From the NCBI GenBank assembly GCA_964036155.1, contig OZ038423.1, positions 29,341,249 through 29,405,248 on the forward strand: a DNA stretch of 64,000 bases, read 5' to 3'. Shown in pieces: positions 1 to 14,198 of this stretch (the stretch's first letter is position 1; each line of letters opens with the position of its first letter). This DNA comes from Diploscapter coronatus (taxonomy: Eukaryota > Nematoda > Chromadorea > Rhabditida > Rhabditidae). A model generated the notes under the pieces. The model did not search any database. It was not told the DNA's origin and saw only the letters and a program-made list of their open reading frames with translations. The translations under genes and the position numbers were made by a program.

Positions 1-1115
1 CCTCGAAAAATCGATGAAAAGATCTTATGTTGGGTCATTTTCATTACTGACCGCCAGCATGAAGACGAGATGATTGATAAATGAGTATGAAAGAATGCTT
101 CAAAATCTAATCAAATTTCAATTACGAAAAATAGCTAAACTTACTAGAGTAATTGTCGAGCTAATTAAGGGTTTGGATTAACACAAATTGTTTCTCTTTC
201 TGATTAGGGTATTTGAAGAAGGGTCAGGCAATATTTCTACAAGTTAAAAATTCCACCAACGTCAACTTTGAAAAAGCACTTGCGTTCTCTATTCATATTT
301 ATTACATTACGTCTACCAAATCTTTGATAATTATCGCAGATTAGGATATTAGGATCAGTGACGAATGTAAATAAGATTTCAGATAGTGTCAGTGTATAAG
401 TATCAAAAATCATGTTTGTTGCATATCGAATTTGAATGAATTAAAAACAGACTTTCTGTCAGAAAGGAAAATTATAAAGTAGTAGTGTAGAGGAAGGGGT
501 TTGCAAAGCGAATTATATCCATAGAAAATTGATAAAACTAGTGATCCGAAACAACGTTTTAGCGGAATATTTTTGCTTAATGGAGATAGACTCGAACGAT
601 CTGGGATCTGAATTAAGCTCTGTCTAGCAGAGCTGGACGAAATTCTGGTTTTCATTTGCTTTTCTGCATTTCGCGTTCATGTTCTATTTGGATTCTTTCA
701 TTTCGTCTTCTAGTTTTATGTCTTTATTACCTCCTTCGAGGTTTGCAAACATTTCGAGGAATCCGTGTTTCAGGACCCAACGAGGGTAATTGGTGAAAGT
801 TTTCAACCAGCAATAACCGCTCCTCAGCAGGGCTTCATAGGACACGGTACAACCTTTGCGCAAGGATAGAGTCAGATCTGCACACAACTCTACGGCCCCA
901 CTTTATGAAGTATCGCTGCCTATTTTGTTGTATCTATGTTTCCATATTTATTTTAGATTGGAGAGAAGGAATGTGCTGTCTGAGGACGAGAATATTTCGC
1001 AAGTAGCATGGTGTTGTCGCTTGCGAGGAGATAGATATTGCACAACCTTCTGAAATCTGACGGAATCAGGAATCTGAAAGATTCTGTCGGAAAAGTATTC
1101 TAATCGAGAAACAAC
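1..1115. other. Mostly non-coding; one exon-like ORF
   Basis: AT-rich sequence without a recognisable gene. The only coding-like part is at about 700-895 on the minus strand, where base composition is richer in G+C and an open frame ends at a GT donor-like site (GGAG/GTAATA, near 738-747). The frame reads CADLTLSLRKGC, then KTFTNYPRWVLK, and is closed upstream by a stop. I do not recognise the protein and found no convincing partner exon. It could be one exon of a gene running off the left edge, a gene relic, or chance. Confidence 0.25.
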
Positions 1116-1212
1116 TGCAGCGTGGCGTAGGGGAAACGCGTTGGGCTCATATGTTCGAGGAAAAGTTCCTCAAGGCACTCAAAGATCGGTGGATCGAAAC
1201 CACCCGCTGCAA
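1116..1212 (+). tRNA. Initiator-like tRNA-Met (CAT) with a 25-nt intron
   Basis: The acceptor arms TGCAGCG and CGCTGCA pair perfectly. The D stem GCGT/ACGC, T stem GGTGG/CCACC and T loop ATCGAAA are complete; an A at position 54 of the T loop is typical of eukaryotic initiators. The anticodon stem TTGGG/CTCAA forms only if 1152-1176 is removed, leaving loop CTCATAA with anticodon CAT and a mature length of 72 nt. The removed segment contains a perfect 6-bp hairpin (GAGGAA/TTCCTC) and sits one base 3' of the anticodon, the canonical place for a nuclear tRNA intron. TTTT at 1217-1220 is a Pol III stop. Oddities are a T1-A72 end pair instead of A1-T72 and loss of one of the three G-C pairs of the initiator anticodon stem. 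A degenerate copy with an insertion is the alternative. Confidence 0.6.
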
Positions 1213-1477
1213 TAACTTTTGCAAATGTTTCTTTGCAGAAACGCGAATTAAAGCATTAAAATATTACAGAAGATCATTCTGGAATCTTTCAAATCATTAG
1301 AATACAATGTTCGAAAAACTGCTTTATCTGTACTACTTTGCGGTAAATCAGGGCCACGAGTGAACATTGGTTCAGACAAGGGTGTGTAAATTGTATAAAA
1401 GAGAAACATGGTGTTTGAATGTTAAAATATTGTATTCTGTGTTGAATTAAATAGAGCAGACAAATAGTGATGAAATG
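1213..1477. other. Short non-coding gap
   Basis: AT-rich spacer between the intron-bearing tRNA gene and the 3' end of the Tyr/Lys-rich gene. Apart from the Pol III T-run I see no feature. Confidence 0.5.
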
Positions 1478-1483
1478 TTTATT
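1478..1483 (-). promoter_or_regulatory. AATAAA poly(A) signal of the Tyr/Lys-rich gene
   Basis: AATAAA on the minus strand, 86 nt beyond the stop codon. It supports the orientation and the end of the four-exon model. Confidence 0.6.
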
Positions 1484-1568
1484 TCATTCTAATTTAAATC
1501 TAACAACTAGGTTGAGAAGAGGATGTCATTCCACGACCCGATCGCAGACTGGTTCAGGGATTCAGAAA

Positions 1569-2230
1569 TCAGTAATAGCCGTAAGAGTCCTTATGATCGT
1601 GTCCGTACGACTCATATCCGTAATAGGGCTTGCTGCAAGACATATTTTGAATGGTAAAATTCATTAACCATATTTTGGTGAAAGTTCAGTCAAGGATTAA
1701 ATCGACTATGGGTTTACCTGTAGTAATCCTTGTAGTAGCTCTTCTTGTAATAGTACTTAGGTTTGTAGTAGTATTTCTTGTAATAGGACTTCTGAAATAA
1801 ATAGTTGATATTGGTTAATTTAGCCCTGAAGGAAAAATTGTAAATAAAATTAGTTGGTTTCGGAAAAGTAGTGGATTGAGAAATAGTAAAATTACATCTT
1901 TGCTGTCCTATTCTCTCAATGATAGTTCATTATTCAATGGTTGCTGCAAAAGTTGCTATAGATTTGTTGAATCTTCGACACTCTTTCCAATACTCAATAT
2001 CAACTACAGAGCAATTCTAACAAGTGTCAAATTTTAAATGTATCATAACCCATTCCCACCTTATAGTAGTATTTTTTCGGCTTATAGTAGTCCTTCTGCA
2101 ATTAAATGATTATTTTATTGTTAAAATCCGAATTAAGACTTACATAGTAGTATCCTCCAGCTTCGACGCAGAGAGCGAGCATAGCCACGAGGCAGGCGAT
2201 GAGAATGATCGAATTGAATATTTTGGCCAT
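1569..2230 (-). CDS. Small secreted Tyr/Lys-rich protein, 86 aa, four exons
   Basis: Exons on the minus strand: 2230-2144, 2095-2060, 1791-1718 and 1632-1569, joined in phases 0, 0 and 2 with GT-AG sites; the first intron is only 48 nt. The start MAKIFNSI is followed by a hydrophobic core (ILIACLVAMLAL) and a likely signal cleavage after VEA, leaving 62 residues. Of these, 27 are Tyr and 15 are Lys, arranged as YY/YYY blocks separated by K, KK, KD and KPK. The tail turns to Gly, His and Asp. The gene has a TATA box about 80 bp upstream and an AATAAA signal downstream. Such Tyr-rich secreted chains occur in cuticle, silk or adhesive proteins, where Tyr can be cross-linked; that role is inference and I do not recognise a specific family. 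Confidence 0.8.
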
Positions 2231-2305
2231 TTTGGGGAGTTTGAAGGAAAGACTTCGAGGACTGGAACTCGAAGAGTTGCCTGGTTTGACTGGGGAATGA
2301 CCGCG

Positions 2306-2313
2306 CTTTTATA
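2306..2313 (-). promoter_or_regulatory. TATA box of the Tyr/Lys-rich gene
   Basis: TATAAAAG on the minus strand. A CAGTCAAAC initiator-like motif follows 22-26 nt downstream (2292-2284), which leaves a 5' leader of roughly 55-60 nt before the ATG at 2230. A strong TATA promoter fits a highly expressed, tissue-restricted secreted protein (inference). Confidence 0.65.
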
Positions 2314-3116
2314 CTGGGAGTTCCTTGAATTCGATTCAGGAATTGACATACTGAGTTTGCAAATTCTAAATTAATGCACAATTATGAATTTGTAACCGAA
2401 CCGTTCCAAAAATATCGGCGATCCAGAAAATTGAGTCACATTTTCCAGAAAATGGAATGGAGTTTACGAAATATATGAGGTAGACGTAGAAAGGCAACAA
2501 TACGTCGACAGTGTAAGTGCTTTGCTTGGCATGCTTCTCGAGGTCAAACACATTGGGCAATGACTAAAGTGTTACCTACTTAATGCTTAATACTTAATGC
2601 GTAATGCAATCGAATACATTTTACATTCGATAAGTTTCGTATGAAATTGATTGCTTCCTCCCAATAAAACCTACAAACCTCTAGTTATTTCTGGAATAAA
2701 TTAGTGAACATTTTGAATTTTGTTGCCATTTTTAATATTTCTGAATCTTCAATGTTCAATTTTTGTAAGGAATTTGGAACGATTAGTAATCCTATTGGAT
2801 ATTCGAATCTTGTCTCACAAATTATAAATTTGTAGATTGTTCAGGATTTTCTTTTTGTTGATTAGTGATCTTCAACCTAAAAACTGAAGAAATGCCTTCT
2901 TTGTGAAATATTTTCGTCCAAATTAAAAAGTATATCTAAAGAATTGTTTGGATTCAGCGTATTTCTCGTGTCATTCTCTTCATTTGTGTCAAATTTGAAA
3001 TTGAGTGTAATAAATATTCTAGTAAAATGACATAATGATATCTTGACATCAATATTCTACAGATTGCAGATTTACCAAGTTTGTGATCTTGTGATTTTTA
3101 TGCAAAAAAAAAAATC
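2314..3116. other. Intergenic, nothing recognised
   Basis: AT-rich spacer between the Tyr/Lys-rich gene promoter and the initiator tRNA gene. Short open frames on both strands look like chance. Confidence 0.5.
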
Positions 3117-3188
3117 TAGCAGCGAGTCGTTTCGATCGACCGACCTCTGGGTTATGGGCCCAGCACGCTTCCACTGCGCCACGCTGCT
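3117..3188 (-). tRNA. Initiator tRNA-Met (CAT)
   Basis: This 72-nt minus-strand gene folds cleanly. The acceptor AGCAGCG/CGCTGCT has the A1-T72 pair of eukaryotic initiators. The anticodon stem CTGGG/CCCAG carries the three G-C pairs of initiators around loop CCCATAA. The T loop is ATCGAAA. A discriminator A is followed by a long T-run (the plus strand shows the A-run ending at 3114), a strong Pol III terminator. It lies 1.9 kb from, and opposite to, the intron-bearing copy at 1116 and shares most of its sequence. Confidence 0.93.
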
Positions 3189-6100
3189 TGCTTTGCCACG
3201 AAAAAGAGTGCAATGTTTGTTATTAGATCGATTTGTTGTTCACATTTTCGCAATACATATTTTGCAATGCATAGTCATTTTATCGATAATACACATGTCA
3301 CGAAAAACGAGGTGTGAATGGACGTGAAATCGATATATATTTCATGCTGCTTGCATTGAAGTCATTTGATAGAACACTAGAAAAGAAACATGACTTACGA
3401 GGACAAATAGATTAATTTTTCTACCAAATTTTTAAAAATTTCATTATCAACTTTCGCTATGATCTATAAAAAAAATAAAACGTAAATAACACACATCAAT
3501 CTTTAGTATTTCTGTTTACATGCATTTAAACTATGTAGAAACATTTTAGCTAGGAAGGGCAGCTTGAAAATCTCAAGCCAACGAAATAGTGTGAGAAAAG
3601 AATCTTCCCTACCATCCCTCGCCCTATTTCGCATGGCTTCAGGGCTGGAGGTTTCCAAGTAGCCCTAGGAAGTCATGGGAGTCATTTTGATATTTTCACA
3701 CATATCCGATTTAAATTTTTCGAATATCTAAACTCTGATAATCATGATATACGAAAGACAATTTAAATAAATGTTTATTTTCTTTCAATAAAATTTTTGA
3801 AACTTATTTTATCACCGTCTCTCAGTAGTTTTAATAATGGGATTCTTATTTTCATATTTTCGAGGAATACGCGATCATCGCTGTTCCTTCTCTGTTCTGT
3901 TACCAAGGTGACTTATCCTTGAGCAGGTGAATTTTAATTTTCTTTCCCTCGCTTGACCGCTCGTTTATCAATTCTATAACAACTCGAAGTCAAGACGAAT
4001 TTCTATTTCAAAGATAAAGGTTAATTGTTTGATAGCTATTGATTTTCCTTTCTGAGCGGGCGTTCCATTTTCCCTTCGAATGATATGTCAATTGAATGGT
4101 GTTTGTATGAAATATTAGTATTCTTTTTTAACGACTACATGTTTGATATGTTTCAGTGCTCTTGCACAGAGTGAGACATCATTCCGTTAGGCGAAAAAAT
4201 GAAGTATGTGATGGTTCGCCAAAATCATTTTTATTATTTTGGAAGATAAGCCAAAGAAGACGAGAAAATTTTGACGGAACCCGAATAAATTTCTCCCTCA
4301 ATAAGAAAAAGTTACGAGATTAAACGATTTTTTTAAAATCATTCGTACTAATTTTCGGAAATTATGACAACTTAAAAATGTCACAACAGTGCAACGCCGA
4401 AACATGACGAGATAATGTGTTGGTTAAGGAAATAGATGGAGATCGTTCTCTCATTTTATAATTCTTTCTTACTGAGACGTTGAGATGGTTTCAAATTGTC
4501 ATAATTCTCGTCTCATGTCATTTCTGCTCAAAGATAATTAAAGTGAACGGTAAAAATGTTGATGTCCCTCATTTTTCTTCAAAATTTCATATAGTCGAAT
4601 GTTGAAATTTGTTATCATGATGGAAGAGGAAATTTTTGAGTTTGAATTAATATACTAACTGAAAGATATTTTATTCCTTATTGATTAATGCAGACAAATT
4701 ATGTCATATCAACACTATTCGTCAGATGATTCATTGTTAATCCCTCGAAATGAGCATTGTGAGTAGAAAAGATCGATTTTTAGATTTTGGAAATCATTTT
4801 CTATTTCGATTATGCTCACAAGAAATTTTCGACTCCGATTTTCTTGGTATTTTAAAATCGATTTCATTTTCGAGATTGATTTTATCCTTCAAAAACTTTC
4901 AATGGCGCTTTAGGTTTCGATTATTGATAGAGATATCGATTTCGATCTCAATTTTCGTCCCGACCAGTATTACCATAAAAGTCAAATCATTGATAAAAAA
5001 TAATTGGGCCATCTACGAAATTTCGTTTGAGCACTCAAGTTTTGGGTTGTTAGGATTTTATGGTATCGTTTTTTTTTCATTTTTATACCTTCATGCATCA
5101 TACAATTCGTACAATATCGCGTGTTATTTTTCTCATAATTGGCAAGTTATAGAGTTATGTCTAAAGTGGCAGTCATCTGACGCGATTTGGATGTGTGCAG
5201 TCGGTTTGAGTAGAAAATTGTTGATAATTCGGGTTCTGGTTTGATACAGCAGTTTGGCAGAGTTGAAGGAAACTAATCCGCTGTACTTCCATCCTCTCTT
5301 CATTTCCACAACATTTCATTCACTCTCTTTTTCGTCGTCTTTTTTCTTTCGTCACTCTTTACGACTCTTTTCACCCTCTGATCTAATCAATACGTGCTTT
5401 TCTCTTTTCGTGTTCCTGTTTTCTCGCTTCTTTTTCATTCTTCCATTTTCTTTTTCCTCTTTTTCTCTTCACCATTCGCTTTTCGCATTTGCGCATTATA
5501 TCTACACATCAAAGACATGCAGACATGTGCAACGTCACTTACTTTTCCAATAAATTTTTAAAATATTTTTTCCAATTCAATTTGAATTTAAAGAATTTCT
5601 TCCGATTTTTCACACTTTTAATTGTGATTGAAATGATAAGAATTCTGAGAAGAAAATTAGACAGAAGCAATTGTAAAAGGGATTAGGATGAAAGAATTTA
5701 TGGTTAGAAAATTTCTCAAGTCGAAGTTGTCTGAAATCAGAGTTGCAATCCTTTGATTTGGATGCTATTTAAAATCGGGATATAATGATTTGGCAAAGCA
5801 GGCCTCTTTCTGTCTTTTTTCGACTTCGTCGAAATCACTAACTCTAAAATTCCAATCTTCTTTACAATTGCTTTTTTGTTTAAAGTTTCTCCCAGTTCAG
5901 TGGTTTATTTAAATGAAAATGTACTGAAAGTAAAAAAGTCCAACTTTATAAGTAGCGGGCTATGAATTTAGCTAACTTTTAAAATTTTCCTGATATTGAT
6001 GTTATTTCTTTCAGAGCTATCCATGCTTTTATCATTCCTTCAATATACGTCCTTGTCCATTTTTACGCAATTCCATTCATTCATTTGCCTAATCATTGAT

Positions 6101-7017
6101 TCGTTTGTTTCTTGCTTCCGACTCTCAGATCTCTATGCACTGACGAGAGACGGGAGGATATCTGATAATTCCGGTGCGTTATTCGAGTGGTTTCGATGTT
6201 GGGCTGTTGGCAAAGGCAAATAGTTGCGGTTCGGAGTAGCGGCGCTTCGCCTTTGTCTTTGTCTGTTTTCGCGAGACCTTGAGTTATCCCTGGATTCTCT
6301 GATTTTATCTTTTGCGTCTCTAAAAATCGGTCTGAGCAGAGCAGATCTTCTAAAAATTTCACTTCATTTCATAGTCAGAAAAATGAAGCGTACAAATCAT
6401 CCTTCATTTCCCATTCTCACGAAAATAATGTCTGTACTTTCAACTTTTCTGTGCACTTTTCGCTTGATTTTATCGTAAATGGAATTCATGAAATGTGCCT
6501 TCATTTTCCATTAACTGAAATTCCAGTTGACGTCTTCGCACGCGCGAGTATAAGCAAGCGAAACATAGAAAATTGGTATATCATAGTGGTTAGAGATTCG
6601 AGTTATCATTGTTGAGCAAATTTATATGATTATTCAGTTTTTGCACATCTTCTATGATGTTCTTGATAATAATTTGAAAAAGAGTACTTCGAAATGTATG
6701 CTATCCATTGATGTATGAGAGATCATGAGATCAGATATTCTGCTTATCATTGCTGACTTATTTCGCACTTTATCAGTTTAATTTTCTCCTATCAGCTGCT
6801 TATCAAAGTGACATTGCTACACGTGTACTAACAAAAGAGAATGCGTAAAAGGGGGTCATTCAGATCAGTTATCATTTCATTTCTGATCTAAAATTTATAA
6901 TTTGTTCGAAATTTTCCCATACTTTATTAACTTTTCCGTAAGCCTTCTATTTTAGCCGAATCATTCTATTATGATTTCGTAACTCAGAAATTTAACCGAT
7001 GGAATGCCTTAACCGAC
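3189..7017. other. Intergenic, with a pyrimidine-rich stretch
   Basis: No gene recognised. An open frame of 164 codons at 4750-5244 (+) is rich in Ile, Phe, Ser and Leu, as AT-rich non-coding DNA gives, and lacks splice context. At about 5255-5545 the plus strand is strongly C/T-rich, resembling the stretches upstream of other start exons in this window. The segment 6110-6290 is richer in G+C but I could not assign it. Confidence 0.4.
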
Positions 7018-7050
7018 TATAAAAGAGGCTGCATCTCGAAGTCTAGTCAG
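7018..7050 (+). promoter_or_regulatory. TATA-type core promoter
   Basis: TATAAAAG at 7018-7025 is followed by an initiator-like AGTCAGACC whose A (7049) is 31 nt downstream, the standard spacing. No ATG occurs between 7049 and 7332. This points to a real transcript start for the small ORF at 7332, or for a 5' leader exon of choline kinase. Confidence 0.5.
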
Positions 7051-7331
7051 ACCGATTGCAACTCTAAGCGAAAACAAATCAGTTCTCATCGATCTTGCCA
7101 ATCCAGCATAGCTTAGTCTAGTCTACCGTTCTATATCCTTATTCTTACCCTAACCTAAGCCAAGCATAAATTGAGCTTCGCAGATCCTAATCCATACTAT
7201 CCGATTTGACTACCTTTAAATTTGAGTGAACTGATTCTATCCCCTAAAAATAACCGCAAAGTTCTGCAGGCAATTCTAATTTCAGAACGTTCACTTGCTA
7301 GAGAATCAGCGATAATTCACATAGTCAAACG

Positions 7332-7442
7332 ATGATCATGTATCTTCTTTTATCATTGCTGATCTGCATTCATGACCTCTTCCCAGCTCATTCCCCATAT
7401 TTCGCTCCTCTCCACGGTGACGGCTGTCATTTCCAGTCGTAG
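7332..7442 (+). CDS. Candidate small secreted peptide, 36 aa
   Basis: This is the first ATG after the TATA promoter at 7018, at the end of a 283-nt leader with no other ATG. The frame starts MIMYLLLSLLICIHDLFPAH, a short N-region and hydrophobic core like a signal peptide, and ends about 16 residues later at TAG after one further Cys. A possible 3' splice site (TTTCAG at 7280-7285) lies within the leader. The ORF may be the true product, the first exon of a longer spliced gene, or an upstream ORF in a leader spliced to choline kinase at 8007. I do not recognise the peptide. Confidence 0.3.
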   Translation: MIMYLLLSLLICIHDLFPAHSPYFAPLHGDGCHFQS

Positions 7443-8006
7443 TTTCAATGCCTCCAGTTCTGCATTCATCCATTTACATTCGCCTCATTTACGGCCAGCC
7501 GCCCATCGAGAGGTCTTATTGAGCTCTCTGCTCGTGCTCTGTTCTGTTCTCTTTGCCGTTGCCTTTGCATTAGATACATTTATTCTCTCCATCTCTTTCC
7601 CATTTCCTCCCTGAATACCAATATCTGTCTGTGTCCTTCTTTGGAGTGCTTATTTTGCAACCTCTTTCTCGGTTTTATGTGCTCAAATAACGACTTCTTG
7701 TCCTGCCCTATAAGCTTTTCATCGGATTTTTACCTAATCCTGTTAAACTGAATTTTTAAATATTTATATCTTGTCAAATATTTGGGTTTTTCCTTGACTT
7801 TCCATCTTCTTATGAATTTCCACTATTTTATTAAATTTCTTGTGTATATATATTGAAGAAAAAATACGAAAAAGTGCGAGAAAAATCGACGAAAAAGGAC
7901 TTTTGGTGAAATGAAAAATGCAGGAGCGCGCAATAAGCTCACAATGTAAACATCGGTTTTACTCACAAGTATTTTTCCTGCTCAAAAATGATTTATTTTG
8001 TTCCAG
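7443..8006. other. Upstream region of choline kinase
   Basis: The plus strand is C/T-rich at about 7370-7670 and AT-rich from 7740 on. The segment ends in the 3' splice site TTCCAG (8001-8006), so the choline kinase start exon is joined either to an unlocated 5' exon or to a trans-spliced leader. Confidence 0.45.
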
Positions 8007-8007
8007 A

Positions 8008-12101
<4,094 letters not shown>

Positions 12102-14198
12102 GTCTTCAAAATCGATTTTTCCAACTTTCAACTTATCCATGCTATCTTCAAATGTGTAACTGATTTCGAAGTGTCCTTATTCAGACCTGTAGTGATATAC
12201 GAGATTTTGTTTTGTGATTTTTCGAATTTTCCAAACTTAAGTACTAATTTGATATTCTGTTATTTTTTTATTCCGTACTAGGGGATATTCTATTCTTGTG
12301 ATTCCGAAAACTTGTCTGTAGAATTTTTAGTAGTTCTACAGTCCTTCCTTTTCATCGATCTTTTTCTGCTCCAAACTTCGGAATTTTCAAAGAAAACTAA
12401 GAGAACTGTTTCGGAATCGATAATATCTACCAATTCTTTCTCTCCTTACCATTATTTCCTATATTTTATCTTATCTTAATCATTTCTTGCGATTTCGGAT
12501 CGAATGACTTTGACTTGCATTCCGAATTTGACATTGATCACATAAGTCCTTTCTCTTATGAGTTCTTGGAAATTTTTTCTCCATTTCCCAATTTTCATCT
12601 TTATCGACGTCGTATCGTCTTCAAAATGCTGGATTTTTCAAACATGTAATGGAAAGTTTCCAAGAAGCACTTATCTTTTACATTCTCCTCTACAAAAAGG
12701 ATACGAAGATCTAGAAGCATATCCAATTTTATCCAAAAAATCTTTAATTTTTATTATTTTTATGTTTGTAATATAAGAGCGATAAAAATTTGACGTAAAA
12801 TTTGTTCATCAATCGTGGTTATAAATGTTACATTTCAATTAAATACATAAATAATTTTTAATTCATAAAGGTAAAAATCTGTTTTACGACCTGATATAAT
12901 TGCCTAGCGAATGTGAAATGATAGGTAAGAAAAAGAGGCGGAAATTCCCATAAAATGTCGAGAGATACAAATAAATATCACAAATATCTGAATAATTTGT
13001 ATAGTAAGTGAGTAACATGAGAAAATATTAGATGTTTGCAATTAGGTTCCACTAAAAATTGCGATTTATTTGGGAAATATGCCAGTGCTACCAAACTCCA
13101 AAAACTAGACAACATTCTACAAAGTCAGTAAATATGATAGAAGTTTCAAGGTAATAACTTTGATTTTATATTTCATAGAGGTAAAGATATCGAAATCATT
13201 TTAGGCAATTTGAAAATATTTGAATTTTTCACTCTCCATTATCACTGAGAAAGTCTCCAAGCGAAAAAGAGGAGGTGCATAAAGCCTTTCCACATTATTT
13301 TCACTCGCGTGTTGCGTGCGGCTCGCACTATCGCCTCTGCCTTGAACAGTAGGCGACGGCTCTCCTGCAGATAATGAAGAGTAGAAAATATTTTCAAGTT
13401 GTAATGAAGTTGGATGTCCTTGAACTTGAAGCATCTCATAATCAAATTAATAAATCATGTTCTAAAATAACGAATTAGATTTAGTTACCCGTTTTAGTTA
13501 GAACACAATTAAGTAAGAAACGATTTATAAAAAAAATCTACAACAATTATTAGATTAGCGAGTCGTGGTAGACAAAATAATTTTGGTCTAAAAATATGAT
13601 CTCATATTTCGAATTCAAGTTTAAAATTGGAGTTTGAATACTTCAAGAATCGATTTTAACCCATTTTCGCCGACTTCAAAACTGACTCATTTCTAACCGA
13701 ATCGTAGGAATTTTGTCTGATTATTTGTGAGTTTCATCTTCTTATTGGGTCATTCGATAAGTTCTTGGAATTTTTAAATTCGCAACTCATTAAATGACTC
13801 AATACATTTAGTAAAATGAAATATACTGATCTTCATTCATACAACCGACAGATATTCTTCGAATGAAGATTAGCCTTTGATGATAAATTTAGGCATAAAT
13901 AGGTTATTTCTAGATTTGTACTTGAGTGGGTGGGGATAATAATCTCGAGATAAGGCTGAAGTTTAGCATGGAAGAATAATAGAATACTGCAAAGTTCAAC
14001 TTTACCTCGATAAATAATAATAATTTCCAAATATATCGTAATAAAAATGAAATATGTACTTGTTCCTGTTATTGGGGAACTAAGAAAGGATATTCCAACA
14101 TACCAACATTTCAAGCGGAAATAGTATGGACAAATGTAGAAAAGGTTATGCCTATCTACCGTATTCTAGCCTTGGTACGCCATTCTTCGAATGTCCTG
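12102..14198. other. Convergent intergenic region (3' ends of choline kinase and the receptor)
   Basis: This holds the 3' untranslated ends of two convergent genes. At about 13201-13445 two minus-strand frames overlap in DNA richer in G+C: one reads MLQVQGHPTSLQLENIF, the other MIMRCFKFKDIQLHYNL. Neither is recognised and neither has clear splice partners, so I do not call a gene. Confidence 0.4.

Noticed and set aside
4750..5244. 164-codon plus-strand ORF
   Set aside because: Its Ile/Phe/Ser/Leu-rich composition matches AT-rich non-coding DNA. No motif, promoter or splice partner was seen.
13201..13445. Two overlapping minus-strand ORFs in DNA richer in G+C
   Set aside because: Neither translation is recognisable, they compete for the same bases, and they lie where receptor 3' untranslated sequence is expected.
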